Positions 1 to 8,786 of a DNA stretch of 64,000 nt are shown here, piece after piece. Source of the DNA: Lactobacillus johnsonii ATCC 33200 (GTDB lineage: Bacteria > Bacillota > Bacilli > Lactobacillales > Lactobacillaceae); contig NZ_GG670121.1 in NCBI RefSeq assembly GCF_000159355.1, positions 456,358 to 520,357 on the forward strand, given 5' to 3'. The notes under the pieces were generated by a model. That model saw only the letters and a list, made by a program, of their open reading frames with translations. It was not told the DNA's origin and made no database searches. Both the position numbers and the translations under genes were made by a program. Within the stretch, counting starts at the first letter, position 1. Every line of letters begins with the position of its first letter.

Positions 1-547
1 TCATACCAACAGCAATACCACTAGCACCATTAACAAGTAAATTAGGAATTCGTGCTGGCAATACTACTGGTTCATTTTCTGTATCATCGTAGTTACGTTG
101 CCAATCAATAGTTTCTTTATTGATATCACGAAGCATTTCAACCGCAATTTTGCTCATCTTTGCCTCGGTATAACGCATTGCGGCTGGTTCATCCCCATCG
201 ACAGAACCAAAATTTCCGTGTCCATCAACTAACATGTAACGATATGAAAAGTCTTGGGCCATATGGGCCATAGCTAAATAGATTGAAGAGTCACCATGCG
301 GGTGGAATTTACCCATAACTTCCCCAACAATTCTAGCACTCTTCTTATATTGCTTATCGGGTGTAACTCCTAATTCATGCATTCCGTAAAGAATACGACG
401 TTGTACAGGCTTTAGACCATCTCGAACATCAGGTAGGGCACGAGCCACAATAACCGACATAGCATAATCTAAGAATGATGTACGCATGGTATGGGTTAAA
501 TCAACATTACGTATTCTGTGATCTTGAGGTTGATTTTCGTTAGCCAT
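1..547 (-). CDS. gyrA: DNA gyrase subunit A, N-terminal part (cut by window edge)
   Basis: Reading leftwards from ATG at 547, 182 codons are visible before the window ends. The breakage-reunion domain start is clear: the [16 protein letters not shown]-type block and the quinolone-pocket helix HPHGDSSIY are present. An AGGAGG Shine-Dalgarno lies just upstream, and gyrB ends 10 bp before the start, so gyrA is the last gene of a yaaA-recF-gyrB-gyrA transcript. With GyrB it forms the A2B2 type II topoisomerase that introduces negative supercoils. One oddity: the residue equivalent to E. coli Asp87, nearly always acidic, is Leu91 here (codon 275-277). Identification is certain; only the first fifth of the protein can be judged. 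Confidence 0.98.
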   Translation of the reverse strand, partial: MANENQPQDHRIRNVDLTHTMRTSFLDYAMSVIVARALPDVRDGLKPVQRRILYGMHELGVTPDKQYKKSARIVGEVMGKFHPHGDSSIYLAMAHMAQDFSYRYMLVDGHGNFGSVDGDEPAAMRYTEAKMSKIAVEMLRDINKETIDWQRNYDDTENEPVVLPARIPNLLVNGASGIAVGM

Positions 548-557
548 CTAAAGCCTC

Positions 558-2525
558 CTAAGCATCTAAATTCTCAACGTATTTTGCGTTCTTTTCAATA
601 AATTCTCGTCTTGGACCTACTTCATTACCCATCAAGAGGTCAAATATCTTGTCAGCATCTTCAGCATATTCAGGACTTACTCGATCTAAACGACGATTTT
701 CTGGGTTCATGGTAGTTTCCCATAATTGCTCTGGATCCATTTCACCTAGTCCCTTATAGCGTTGAACAACTGGCTTAGGACTTGGTTGCAAGGTACCTAA
801 ATAATCGTGTAATTCTTCATCAGTATCGAGATATTTCTCTACCTTACCTTGACGAACTTGATATAGAGGCGGACGAGCAATGTAAACATATCCCTTTTCG
901 ATCATTGGACGCATATAGTTGTAAAAGAGCGTCAAAAGCAGAGTTCGAATGTGAGCACCATCGACATCGGCATCTGTCATGATAATCAATTTATGGTATC
1001 TTGCCTTTGAAACGTCAAAATCAGCACCAAATCCTGTACCTAAAGCGGTAAAGAGGGATCTAATTTCTTGGTTAGCAAGAATTCTATCCATTGAAGCTTT
1101 TTCAACGTTCAAGATCTTACCTCTAATTGGCAAAATTGCCTGGGTTAAACGAGAACGTCCTTGCTTTGCAGATCCACCGGCAGAGTTACCCTCAACGATA
1201 AATAACTCTGAAATACTTGGGTCATTACTGGTATTGTCAGCTAATTTTCCTGGCAAGTTAGCAATTTCAAGTCCTGACTTCTTCCGTGTAACTTCACGTG
1301 CACGCTTAGCAGCAGTTCTAGCTCTTTCAGCAAGTTGTCCTTTTTCAACAATCTTACGACCAACAGAAGGATTTTCCATTAAGAAACGACTAAACGTTTC
1401 TGAAAATGCTCGATCGACTGCAGTTCTAGCATCTGAGTTTCCAAGCTTAGTCTTAGTCTGACCTTCAAACTGAGGATTAGGGTGCTTAACAGATACAACA
1501 GCTGTAATTCCTTCACGAATATCTTCACCAGATAAGTTATCATCTTTATCCTTCAAGATTTTAGCCTTATGAGCATAATCGTTAACTACACGAGTTAGAG
1601 CAGTCTTAAAGCCGGCTTCGTGCATCCCACCTTCATAGGTGTGAATATTGTTTGCAAAGGTCATTAAAGTGGTTTTATAGCCATTGGTGTATTGCAATGC
1701 AACTTCAACATCAATACCTTCATAATTACCTTCAACATAGATTGGTTCATCAAATAACACTTCTTGACCTTTGTTTAAAAAGGCAACGTATTCTTTGATT
1801 CCACCTTCAAAGTGGTAAACATCAGTTTCAGCACTTTCTTTACGCTTATCGGTAAAGGTTAATTTTAAGCCTTTGTTTAAGAAAGCAAGTTCACGAATTC
1901 TGTTCTTTAAAATTTTATCGTCGAAAGTTGTAGTTTCGGTAAAAATATCTGGGTCAGGATAGAAATGAACGATTGTTCCATGTTCTTCAAGAGGAACGGT
2001 ACCCACTTGCTTCATTTCTCCTACTACACGGCCATGATCAAAAGAAATGGCGTATTTCTTTCCATCTCTCATAACTGTAACATCAAGTTTAGTTGAGAGG
2101 GCGTTTACTACAGAAGCCCCAACACCGTGAAGACCACCAGATACTTTATATCCGCCACCACCGAATTTACCACCAGCGTGCAAAACAGTAAATACAGTTT
2201 CTAGGGCTGGACGACCTGTTTTAGCTTGAATATCAACCGGAATACCACGTCCATCATCTTGGACTGTAACACTGCCATCTTCATTAACAGTAATTTCAAT
2301 CTTGGTCGCAAATCCTGCTAATCGTTCGTCAATACTATTATCAATAATTTCCCAAACAAGGTGGTGTAAGCCTTGGCTACTAGTTGAGCCAATGTACATA
2401 CCTGGGCGCTTTCTAACTGCTTCAAGTCCGCCTAGAACTTGAATTTGACTTGCGTTATAAGTATCAGCACGCTTTTCAAAATCTTTAGCTTTATTTAATG
2501 CTGCCTTGCTCTTATCTTCTGCCAT
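558..2525 (-). CDS. gyrB: DNA gyrase subunit B
   Basis: This 655-residue protein is the ATPase subunit of gyrase. The N-terminal GHKL ATPase half shows the DDGRGIPV and [15 protein letters not shown] motifs. The C-terminal TOPRIM half has GKILNVEKA and [12 protein letters not shown], then [17 protein letters not shown]. The ATG at 2525 directly abuts the recF stop codon, and its Shine-Dalgarno (AAAGGAGAG) lies inside the end of recF, implying translational coupling. In the TOPRIM motif normally read EGDSAGG, this protein has EGNSAGG (Asn447, codon 1185-1187), matching the position of the E. coli GyrB D426N quinolone-resistance change. Otherwise it is of normal length and organisation for the family. 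Confidence 0.99.
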   Translation of the reverse strand: MAEDKSKAALNKAKDFEKRADTYNASQIQVLGGLEAVRKRPGMYIGSTSSQGLHHLVWEIIDNSIDERLAGFATKIEITVNEDGSVTVQDDGRGIPVDIQAKTGRPALETVFTVLHAGGKFGGGGYKVSGGLHGVGASVVNALSTKLDVTVMRDGKKYAISFDHGRVVGEMKQVGTVPLEEHGTIVHFYPDPDIFTETTTFDDKILKNRIRELAFLNKGLKLTFTDKRKESAETDVYHFEGGIKEYVAFLNKGQEVLFDEPIYVEGNYEGIDVEVALQYTNGYKTTLMTFANNIHTYEGGMHEAGFKTALTRVVNDYAHKAKILKDKDDNLSGEDIREGITAVVSVKHPNPQFEGQTKTKLGNSDARTAVDRAFSETFSRFLMENPSVGRKIVEKGQLAERARTAAKRAREVTRKKSGLEIANLPGKLADNTSNDPSISELFIVEGNSAGGSAKQGRSRLTQAILPIRGKILNVEKASMDRILANQEIRSLFTALGTGFGADFDVSKARYHKLIIMTDADVDGAHIRTLLLTLFYNYMRPMIEKGYVYIARPPLYQVRQGKVEKYLDTDEELHDYLGTLQPSPKPVVQRYKGLGEMDPEQLWETTMNPENRRLDRVSPEYAEDADKIFDLLMGNEVGPRREFIEKNAKYVENLDA

Positions 2526-3650
2526 TTAACTCTCCTTTGTACTGATCGTTCCAGCAGAAATGTGATAGACCTTAGGTTCTTTCACGATTTCCCAAGAAAT
2601 ACCTTCTAAATCTGTTGTTGTGATAAAAGTTTGCGTTTTTCCATGAATATAATTTAGTAAACTACTTTGTCTTCGATTATCTAATTCGCTCATTACATCA
2701 TCTAAAAGTAAAATTGGATACTCTTGTGTCAGTTCATGTACTAATTGAATTTCAGCCAACTTTACACTTAAAGAAATCGTCCGCTGCTGTCCCTGAGATG
2801 CAAAATCATGGGCATTTTTATCGTTAATCAAAAAATCCAAGTCATCTCGATGAGGTCCACTCAAAGTAGTCCCCTTTCGAATTTCATTAGGACGATTTTT
2901 TTTATAACTAGTAATAACTTTTTGATAAATGGTCTCTACATCATCATCTGGGGTAATTTCCTTAACTGATGGACGATAAAAAATCTGTAATTTTTCAGCT
3001 TGACCACTAATCTCACTATGAGCACTTTGAGCATATGAATTAAGTTTTTTAATGTATTTAATTCTTCTAGAAATTATCTCCGCTGCAATTCCTGCAAGCT
3101 GATCTGACAAGACATCTAAAAAAACTAAATCATTTGCTTTTTTTATGCTCAATTGCTTCAAGTAATTGTTTCTTTGTTGCAGTACCTGACGATACTGACT
3201 TAAAAAATATAGATATTCTGAATTAATTTGCCCAAACTCTAAATCCATAAATCGCCGTCTAGTCGATGGAGCGCCTTTTACCAAGGCTAGATCTTCTGGA
3301 GAAAACAAAATTGCATTCATTTGTCCTACATAAGCGGAAAGTTTCTTTTGTTCCAGTCTGTTTACCCAAGCTTTTTTTCCGTTTGGTGTTAAACGTAATT
3401 TAAGCTCTACTTCTAATTGACTTTTATGGACCTTCCCTTGTAAGCCAGCAAATTTACTTCCAAAACGAATTAATTCTTTATCACTGTTTGTTCTATGAGA
3501 CCGAGTTAGGGCCAAAAAATAAATCGCTTCAAGTAAATTAGTTTTTCCTTGGGCGTTTGGACCAATAAAAATATTTACATGAGGGTCAAAATTTATCTTT
3601 AGTTCTTCAAAATTTCTAAAATCTTTTAATTCAAAGTTTGCAAGATACAT
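2526..3650 (-). CDS. recF: DNA replication/repair protein RecF
   Basis: RecF is an SMC-like ATPase that, with RecO and RecR, loads RecA at single-strand gaps. The 374 residues carry Walker A GPNAQGKT at residues 30-37, the LSGPHRDDL signature in the C-terminal third, and Walker [12 protein letters not shown] near the end. Length is typical (about 370). The ATG at 3650 lies three bases from the yaaA stop codon (3654), and the gyrB ATG directly follows its TAA, giving a tightly packed yaaA-recF-gyrB-gyrA operon as in Bacillus. No anomalies were seen. Confidence 0.99.
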   Translation of the reverse strand: MYLANFELKDFRNFEELKINFDPHVNIFIGPNAQGKTNLLEAIYFLALTRSHRTNSDKELIRFGSKFAGLQGKVHKSQLEVELKLRLTPNGKKAWVNRLEQKKLSAYVGQMNAILFSPEDLALVKGAPSTRRRFMDLEFGQINSEYLYFLSQYRQVLQQRNNYLKQLSIKKANDLVFLDVLSDQLAGIAAEIISRRIKYIKKLNSYAQSAHSEISGQAEKLQIFYRPSVKEITPDDDVETIYQKVITSYKKNRPNEIRKGTTLSGPHRDDLDFLINDKNAHDFASQGQQRTISLSVKLAEIQLVHELTQEYPILLLDDVMSELDNRRQSSLLNYIHGKTQTFITTTDLEGISWEIVKEPKVYHISAGTISTKES

Positions 3651-3653
3651 CGG

Positions 3654-3869
3654 CTACTCTGAAATAAATTCATACTCTTCTCCAGCTAAGTTTAGTTCAT
3701 CTCCAGGATGTATTTTCTTTCCACGGCGATCTTCAATTTCACCGTTCAACTTAACAGGATTTTCTTTTAGATACCATTTAGCTTGACCACCAGAAGATAT
3801 TACGCTCTCTTCTTTTAGAAACTGAGCAAGCGTAATATATTCTCCCTTAATTGTGAATTTTTTGATAAT
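3654..3869 (-). CDS. yaaA: S4-domain protein YaaA, probable AUU start codon
   Basis: A 71-codon reading frame between dnaN and recF encodes the small S4-like RNA-binding protein always found here in Firmicutes. The diagnostic block SGGQAKWYLKENPVKLNGE followed by DRRGKKIHPGD is intact. No ATG, GTG or TTG occurs in frame after the upstream in-frame stop. The best start is ATT at 3867-3869, five bases after GGGGTG; ATC at 3866 is the alternative. Two minimal ORFs (ATG-ACA-AGG-TAA and ATG-GGG-TGA) overlap the ribosome-binding region. The exact molecular role of YaaA is not firmly known; it probably binds structured RNA. Identity of the family is secure, the start codon is inference. Confidence 0.9.
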   Translation of the reverse strand: MIKKFTIKGEYITLAQFLKEESVISSGGQAKWYLKENPVKLNGEIEDRRGKKIHPGDELNLAGEEYEFISE

Positions 3870-3899
3870 ATCACCCCATTTACCTTGTCATACCTAGTT

Positions 3900-3928
3900 A
3901 TTATACCGTTTTTTTATGTGAAATTCAA
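3900..3928 (-). promoter_or_regulatory. Promoter of yaaA-recF-gyrB-gyrA operon
   Basis: On the minus strand, TTGAAT (3923-3928) and TATAAT (3900-3905) are separated by exactly 17 bases, ending about 30 bases before the yaaA start. This is a near-consensus sigma-A promoter and shows that the gyrase genes are transcribed separately from dnaA-dnaN. Confidence 0.75.
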
Positions 3929-4044
3929 TTTTATGACGTACTGTAGCCTTTTTTAAGCCACTTTATTCGAATTTAATATGACTATACTTAACTAGATAAA
4001 AATTCGCTTAATCAGCCTAAATTTGGCTTTTAAGTACAATGCAA

Positions 4045-4075
4045 GAAAAAAAGAGCTACTTTTGTAGCTCTTTTT
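4045..4075 (-). terminator. Terminator after dnaN
   Basis: The 9-bp stem AAGAGCTAC/GTAGCTCTT with a TTTT loop is followed, on the minus strand, by a run of T residues. It lies just downstream of the dnaN stop and separates dnaA-dnaN from the yaaA operon. Confidence 0.8.
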
Positions 4076-4080
4076 ATAAA

Positions 4081-5211
4081 TTAAAATGTTCTAACTGGCG
4101 TGATTAATTGAGTGAAATTAACATCTTGTTTTGCCGGTATCACTGTAAATGGTCTTAGCGGCTGAGTAAAGTTCATAATAATGGAATCAGTAATAGAGGC
4201 ACGTAAAGCTTCTCTTAGATAATCAGGATTGAAGGAAATAGTTAAGCCATCTCCTTCAAGATTCTTAAAGCCAATTTCTTCTTCCACATTTCCTATCTCC
4301 GGTGAATCACCTTGGAGTTTAACTAATTGATTTTGAACATCAAGAGTCATCTTAACCACATTGTTACGGCTTTCGTGAGTAAGAAGACTGGCACGTTCGA
4401 GAGAACGAGCTAAAACTGGTAATTCAAATTCAACTGATGTTGTAGATTCAGTTGGAATTAAACGATCAGTGTCTGGATATTGTCCATCAAGTAAACGTGA
4501 ATAGAACGCAATGTTTCCAACTTCAAATAAAACTTGGTTTTCACCAGGATTTACTGTGATTTCGGGATCACTTTCTCCGATAATTCGGGATAATTCTACT
4601 AAGCTCTTTCCAGGAATAATTAAGTCAGTACTTGTTTGAGGACCATTTTCTAGAGAAATTTGACGTTGAGATAGTCGGTGACTGTCGGTAGCAACTGCTT
4701 TAATTGATGAATTATTGAAGATGAAGTTAACACCAGTTAAAGTTGGTCGACTTTCTTGAGTAGCGACTGCAAAAACAGTTTCGTTAATAATTTCTCTAAA
4801 TGTTTTACCAGAAATTTTAAATGATGCATCAGTAGAAATTTCTGGTAAGTGTGGATAATTGTTTGCATCTAAACCGTTAATCATGAATTCGGTATTTTCA
4901 GAAACAATTTTTGTTTGAAAACTTTCTTTTACTTCAAATGAAAAATCTTTACCTGGTAATTTTTTTACAATTTCACTGAAAAATCGTGCTGGTAAAACGA
5001 TCGATCCCTTAGATTGGACAATTAAATCATCGTTTACTGGGATTTGAATTTCAATAGAAATGTCAGTATCACTACCGGTTAAAGTAAGTTTTTCATCTGT
5101 AAGGGTAAGTTTTATACCACTTAATATTGGAATAGTAGCACGTGAAGAAATTGCACGCATAGCATTATTTAAGTTTTCGAGGAATAAATTACGATTAATT
5201 GTAAACTGCAT
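4081..5211 (-). CDS. dnaN: DNA polymerase III beta subunit (sliding clamp)
   Basis: This 376-residue protein is the ring-shaped processivity clamp that tethers DNA polymerase III and repair enzymes to DNA. It begins MQFTINRNLFLENLNNAMRA and ends in FTQLITPVRTF, both typical of Firmicute DnaN, and has three repeated clamp domains by length. The ATG at 5211 is preceded by a GGAGG sequence. It lies downstream of dnaA, separated by about 180 bp that holds the origin unwinding element and three DnaA boxes, so its expression is probably tied to DnaA binding there. Confidence 0.99.
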   Translation of the reverse strand: MQFTINRNLFLENLNNAMRAISSRATIPILSGIKLTLTDEKLTLTGSDTDISIEIQIPVNDDLIVQSKGSIVLPARFFSEIVKKLPGKDFSFEVKESFQTKIVSENTEFMINGLDANNYPHLPEISTDASFKISGKTFREIINETVFAVATQESRPTLTGVNFIFNNSSIKAVATDSHRLSQRQISLENGPQTSTDLIIPGKSLVELSRIIGESDPEITVNPGENQVLFEVGNIAFYSRLLDGQYPDTDRLIPTESTTSVEFELPVLARSLERASLLTHESRNNVVKMTLDVQNQLVKLQGDSPEIGNVEEEIGFKNLEGDGLTISFNPDYLREALRASITDSIIMNFTQPLRPFTVIPAKQDVNFTQLITPVRTF

Positions 5212-5231
5212 CGTTTACCTCCTGTGAAATT

Positions 5232-5379
5232 ATATGTACGTTGTTTTATTTAATTATATATTTAAATACTTAGAAGTAGTAGTAGGGCCAGTGGAATCTG
5301 TGGAAAAGTAACCAAACACCTGAATAAAACATACTTTTGCATGTTTAATAAATGTGGATAAAGTTAAAAGTTATCCACA
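5232..5379. other. oriC, unwinding half: DnaA-trios, AT-rich DUE and three DnaA boxes
   Basis: Between dnaA and dnaN. Read from dnaA towards dnaN on the minus strand the order is: inverted perfect DnaA boxes (TGTGGATAA 5353-5361 and TTATCCACA 5371-5379), a further box (TGTGGAAAA 5299-5307), a GC-rich spacer, five trinucleotides TAC/TTC/TA-type (5271-5285, TAG AAG TAG TAG TAG on the plus strand), then a very AT-rich stretch (5241-5270). This matches the basal unwinding system described at B. subtilis incC (DnaA box, GC-rich, DnaA-trios, AT-rich). The strand opening is therefore predicted here. Confidence 0.8.
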
Positions 5380-5391
5380 CGTTATTAACTT

Positions 5392-6756
5392 TTAGTGTTC
5401 AAGCATAGCCTTTAAATCATACACAGCTGCTTTAATTTCAGCATCAGTTTTTAAGGCACGCGAAATTTTATCGCAAGCATGCATTACAGTTGTGTGATCC
5501 TTACCGCCAAATTCTTGTCCAATTTTAGGCAAACTAGAATCTGTTAACTCACGAGACAAATACATTGCAATTTGTCGAGGAACGACAATTTGTTTTACAC
5601 GCTTCTTACCCTTTAGTTCAGTAGTTGAAGTTTGGAAATAATTAGCCACAACTTCTTGAATCTTAGAAATTTGAAGCCCCCTATTTTTTTGTACCAACTT
5701 TAAGTCAGCTAGAGCCTCTTTGGCTAAGTCAACATTAATATCTTCGCGCTCAATTGTTGCATGGGCTTGAACTTTAACTAAAGCTCCTTCGAGTTCACGA
5801 ATATTGGTATCAACTTGGGAAGCAATGTAATCAAGGGTACTGTCGTCAATTGCTAGGCCATCAGTTTCAGCCTTTTTTCGCAAAATCGCAATTCTAGTCT
5901 CTAAATCTGGAGGCGTAATTTCAACTTGTAGTCCCCAAGCAAAGCGTGAAACTAAACGTTCTGATAATTCAGGGATTTCGGTTGGGAGACGATCACTAGT
6001 CATAACAATCTGTTTTTGATCATTATAAAGGGTTTCAAAAGTATGGAAGAATTCCTCCTGGATTCCCTCTTTTTTAGAAAAAAATTGAATATCGTCTACT
6101 AATAGGAGATCACAGTTCCGATACTTATTACGAAATTCAGCCTGAGTTTTGTTTTTTATTGAGTTAATAAAATCATTTACGAAAGTTTCACTCTGAATAT
6201 AAACCACTTTTGCATGTGGTTTTTCAGCCAACATTTGGTGTCCAATGGCTTGCATTAAGTGGGTTTTACCTAAACCGACCCCACCAAAAATAAACAACGG
6301 ATTGTAAAAACTTCCCGGATTATCAGCGACTGCTAAGGCGGCACCTGCTGCCAGCTTGTTTCCCTCACCTTGAACAAAGGTATCGAAAGTATACTTACTA
6401 TTTAGTTGAAGGTCTTGAGCAAATTCATCTCTACGATTTTCTAATATTTCTTGATTAGTTTTAATTCGTGGTTGTGGTGTAACTAAACGTTCAGGACCTT
6501 CTTTACTTGCAACTTCAAATTTAGGTTGAATTTCCATGTCGGCATAAGCATATGCTTCTTGAATGAGTTGAGAAGCCAAGTTCTTTTCCCAGTATCCCTT
6601 TGCAACGGGTGATTCAACAGCGATTATCATTTCTTTTGTCTTTTTATTAAAGGAAAGTGGTTTAGTATTTTTAAACCAAGCATTATAGGCAACCGTGTTG
6701 TAGCTTTTTTTCATCTCAGCATTAAAAAATTGCCAAAATTTATCTAGATCAAACAA
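5392..6756 (-). CDS. dnaA: Chromosomal replication initiator protein DnaA
   Basis: DnaA is the AAA+ initiator that binds DnaA boxes and opens oriC. The protein (454 residues from the chosen start) has the DnaB/DiaA-interaction N-terminus, AAA+ core with GGVGLGKTH (Walker A, about residue 160) and LLLVDDIQFF (Walker B), and the C-terminal DNA-binding signature GGKDHTTVMHACDKI. The chosen start is TTG at 6756, preceded seven bases upstream by GGAGG, giving MFDLDKFWQFF as in other lactobacilli. The frame stays open 26 codons further to an ATG at 6834, but that stretch contains DnaA boxes and looks noncoding. A TTG start may hold DnaA levels low. Boxes at 6779-6787 and 6825-6833 suggest autoregulation. 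Confidence 0.98.
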   Translation of the reverse strand: MFDLDKFWQFFNAEMKKSYNTVAYNAWFKNTKPLSFNKKTKEMIIAVESPVAKGYWEKNLASQLIQEAYAYADMEIQPKFEVASKEGPERLVTPQPRIKTNQEILENRRDEFAQDLQLNSKYTFDTFVQGEGNKLAAGAALAVADNPGSFYNPLFIFGGVGLGKTHLMQAIGHQMLAEKPHAKVVYIQSETFVNDFINSIKNKTQAEFRNKYRNCDLLLVDDIQFFSKKEGIQEEFFHTFETLYNDQKQIVMTSDRLPTEIPELSERLVSRFAWGLQVEITPPDLETRIAILRKKAETDGLAIDDSTLDYIASQVDTNIRELEGALVKVQAHATIEREDINVDLAKEALADLKLVQKNRGLQISKIQEVVANYFQTSTTELKGKKRVKQIVVPRQIAMYLSRELTDSSLPKIGQEFGGKDHTTVMHACDKISRALKTDAEIKAAVYDLKAMLEH

Positions 6757-6778
6757 AAAAATTCCTCCAAATACTGTA

Positions 6779-7130
6779 TTATCCACAGAATAAGTCAAAA
6801 TAAGTTTAGCATGAATTAAGTAAGTTTTCCACAAGTGATAAAAAGAATTAACAAATTCACAGGTATGTGGATAATATAAAAATAGAAATCCACTGAAGTG
6901 TGAAATAAAATTTCAAGTTTAAGTTTTCCACAGCGATATGTGAGTTTATTATACGCTATAAATCAAAGCTTTATGCTAAATAAATTATATTTTCCACAGG
7001 GTGTTTATTTTGTTCTAAACAGGGTGTGAATTGTGCATAACTCTGAGAATGATCTTGTTGATAAAAAATAAATAAAAAATTTAAAAAAAGATATCCACAA
7101 AAAATAATTTGAAAAATGCTTTAAAAATAA
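6779..7130. other. oriC, DnaA-box cluster upstream of dnaA
   Basis: This AT-rich noncoding block between dnaA and rpmH contains perfect DnaA boxes (TTATCCACA 6779-6787; TGTGGATAA 6866-6874), three TTTTCCACA variants (6825-6833, 6924-6932, 6990-6998) and two one-mismatch copies (TGTGCATAA 7032-7040; ATATCCACA 7091-7099), ending in an A/T-only stretch. Gene orientation diverges here (dnaA leftwards, rpmH rightwards), as at Firmicute origins. It corresponds to the incA/incB region of B. subtilis. Confidence 0.9.
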
Positions 7131-7161
7131 CTTTTCTTTTTAGGAAAATTTTGATAAGGCC

Positions 7162-7190
7162 TTGGTTTTTTCGCGTAAATATGCTATTCT
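7162..7190 (+). promoter_or_regulatory. rpmH-rnpA-yidC promoter
   Basis: TTGGTT (7162-7167), a 17-bp spacer and TATTCT (7185-7190) form a sigma-A-like promoter about 50 bases before rpmH. Confidence 0.65.
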
Positions 7191-7241
7191 ATCTTAGAAA
7201 TTGTGCTTATTAAGCATTGAAAAACGGAGGTGCAACATTAA

Positions 7242-7382
7242 ATGTCAACTAAGAGAACTTACCAACCTAAGAAGCGTCACCGTTCACGCGTTCATGGTTT
7301 TATGAAACGTATGGCTACAGCAAACGGCCGCAAGGTTTTAGCAAGACGCCGTAAAAAAGGTAGAAAAGTCTTATCTGCTTAA
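7242..7382 (+). CDS. rpmH: 50S ribosomal protein L34
   Basis: A 46-residue, highly basic protein, [16 protein letters not shown]... ending in [12 protein letters not shown], is the unmistakable L34 of the large ribosomal subunit. A strong GGAGGTG Shine-Dalgarno lies 8 bases upstream of the ATG. It is the first gene rightwards from oriC and is followed by a hairpin and rnpA, the universal bacterial arrangement. Confidence 0.98.
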   Translation: MSTKRTYQPKKRHRSRVHGFMKRMATANGRKVLARRRKKGRKVLSA

Positions 7383-7384
7383 GC

Positions 7385-7407
7385 CACTGAAGCTCAGTGT
7401 TTTTTTT
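7385..7407 (+). terminator. Hairpin with T-run between rpmH and rnpA
   Basis: A 6-bp stem CACTGA/TCAGTG with loop AGC is followed directly by eight T residues. It looks like an intrinsic terminator placed between rpmH and rnpA. It probably acts as a partial terminator (attenuator), lowering rnpA-yidC expression relative to L34. Confidence 0.65.
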
Positions 7408-7430
7408 AATTTAAGTAAGGATGAACCAGA

Positions 7431-7799
7431 TTGAGAAAAAGCTACCGTGTAAAAACTGAGAGAGACTTTCAAAAAGTTTTTAAAGAAGGACAGTCAATGG
7501 CTAATCGCGGCTTTGTTGTCTATACCTTACCCAAAGAAAATCAAAAGCATTTTCGCGTTGGAATTTCTGTTGGGAAAAAAGTAGGTCATACGGCGGTAGC
7601 ACGTAATCGCCTCAAACGGTTCATTCGTGCTACACTGACAGAACTTAAGCCAGAGATAAGGCCTGATTTAGACTTTTTAGTAATAGCTCGACCTTATGCA
7701 CGAGATTTTGATATGGGACGAACCAAAAAGAATCTTATTCATGTTTTAAGGTTAGCTAAGATCTTATCGAGCAAAGAGACGGAAATTGAGGAAAAGTAG
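7431..7799 (+). CDS. rnpA: Ribonuclease P protein component
   Basis: The 122-residue basic protein binds RNase P RNA and helps mature tRNA 5' ends. It begins [20 protein letters not shown] and contains the family's RNR motif in the form [11 protein letters not shown]. It starts at TTG (7431) a few bases after AAGTAAGGA; an ATG at 7421 is out of frame. The yidC start overlaps or abuts its end, so rnpA and yidC are translationally linked. The signature is complete and the length is normal. Confidence 0.97.
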   Translation: MRKSYRVKTERDFQKVFKEGQSMANRGFVVYTLPKENQKHFRVGISVGKKVGHTAVARNRLKRFIRATLTELKPEIRPDLDFLVIARPYARDFDMGRTKKNLIHVLRLAKILSSKETEIEEK

Positions 7800-7800
7800 A

Positions 7801-8676
7801 GTGAGAAATCATTTGTCTAAGAAAAATTGGAAACTGATTCTATTAGCTTTAGGAATGCTTGCCTTAACGTTAGTAGTTACAGGTTGTGCATCAACTAATG
7901 GAACAAGTGTTGCTCCTATTTCTCATACTAGTGGCAATTGGTGGGATCGGTATATTGTTTACTATATTTCCCAATTTATTCTTTGGATTGCAAGTTTAGT
8001 TCATGATTCCTATGGTTGGGCAATCATTATCTTTACTATTATAGTAAGAATAATTTTATTACCATTGAATGCCATTTCTATTAGAAGCATGGCTAAGCAA
8101 CAAAAAGTGCAACCACAGATGGATGCATTGCGTAAAAAGTATCCAGGTAAGGATGTTGAGTCACGTCAAAAGTTACAAGAAGAAACTAGCAAGTTGTATA
8201 AAGAAGCTGGTATTAATCCATATACTGGATGTTTACCAATGTTAATTCAACTACCAGTTATGTATGCTTTGTATCAAGCAATTTGGCGGACTCCACAGTT
8301 GCAAAATGGTCGGTTTTTGTGGATGGATTTGGGACGTCCCGATCCATATTACATCATGCCTATCTTGGCGGCTGTATTCACTTTTATGAGTACGTACATC
8401 AGTCAGATGTCAACGCCCCAATCCTCACAAAATGGAATGACTAAGGGAATGACATACTTGATGCCTCTTATTATTGGGGTTTCAGCAATTGGTATCCAAT
8501 CTGCGATTTCACTTTACTGGGTGATTTCCAACTTATTCCAAGTAGTTCAAACCTTTATTTTGCAAAATCCATTCAAGTATCAACGTGAACTTGAGGAACA
8601 AAAGAAGGAAGAACGTGAACGTCAGCGCAAAGTTCGTCGCGCATACAAACGTTTAGGACGTAAACAACAAAAATAA
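7801..8676 (+). CDS. yidC: Membrane protein insertase YidC (lipoprotein form)
   Basis: YidC/OxaA inserts proteins into the membrane, alone or with SecYEG. The product (291 residues from GTG 7801) has a lipoprotein signal ending LTLVVTGC (Cys29), five membrane segments with the conserved core GWAIIIFTIIVRIILLPL and QLPVMYALYQAIW, and a Lys/Arg-rich tail (KYQRELEEQKKEERERQRKVRR). GTG at 7801, with GAGG nine bases upstream, is preferred over TTG at 7786 inside rnpA. As in many Firmicutes, this origin-proximal copy is one of probably two YidC paralogues; the other is not in the window. Confidence 0.96.
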   Translation: MRNHLSKKNWKLILLALGMLALTLVVTGCASTNGTSVAPISHTSGNWWDRYIVYYISQFILWIASLVHDSYGWAIIIFTIIVRIILLPLNAISIRSMAKQQKVQPQMDALRKKYPGKDVESRQKLQEETSKLYKEAGINPYTGCLPMLIQLPVMYALYQAIWRTPQLQNGRFLWMDLGRPDPYYIMPILAAVFTFMSTYISQMSTPQSSQNGMTKGMTYLMPLIIGVSAIGIQSAISLYWVISNLFQVVQTFILQNPFKYQRELEEQKKEERERQRKVRRAYKRLGRKQQK

Positions 8677-8705
8677 ATTATCTTTAATTTGAAGATAAAG
8701 TAGTC

Positions 8706-8758
8706 AAAGTGCTTTATCCATCATTATTTTTTGTAGTGGTGGAGTGGGCACTTTTTTT
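8706..8758 (+). terminator. Terminator of rpmH-rnpA-yidC
   Basis: AAAGTGC (8706-8712) pairs with GCACTTT (8748-8754), with an inner CCATCA/TGGTGG pairing and a T-run at the end. A smaller hairpin (TTATCTT/AAGATAA, 8677-8699) precedes it. The apparent upstream extension of the mnmE frame runs through this structure, which argues for the later mnmE start. Confidence 0.6.
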
Positions 8759-8786
8759 ATTGAGATTATTTTATGTAGGTGAAAAA

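Noticed and set aside
979-1461. Plus-strand ORF of 160 codons opposite gyrB
   Set aside because: It is an antisense shadow of the conserved gyrB reading frame, with no similarity to a known protein. The same holds for other opposite-strand ORFs inside permease, copper ATPase and decarboxylase genes.
6757-6834. 26-codon N-terminal extension of DnaA from ATG 6834
   Set aside because: The stretch contains two DnaA boxes, has no ribosome-binding site, and family members start at the TTG-encoded MFDLDKFW, which has GGAGG upstream.
8677-8758. Possible T-box or other riboswitch before mnmE (GGTGGAGTGG)
   Set aside because: No T-box AGGGTGGNACC core or specifier stem; the structure fits a terminator of the preceding operon.
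8709-8786. N-terminal extension of MnmE
   Set aside because: It overlaps the terminator hairpin of the previous operon and does not match the conserved start [15 protein letters not shown].
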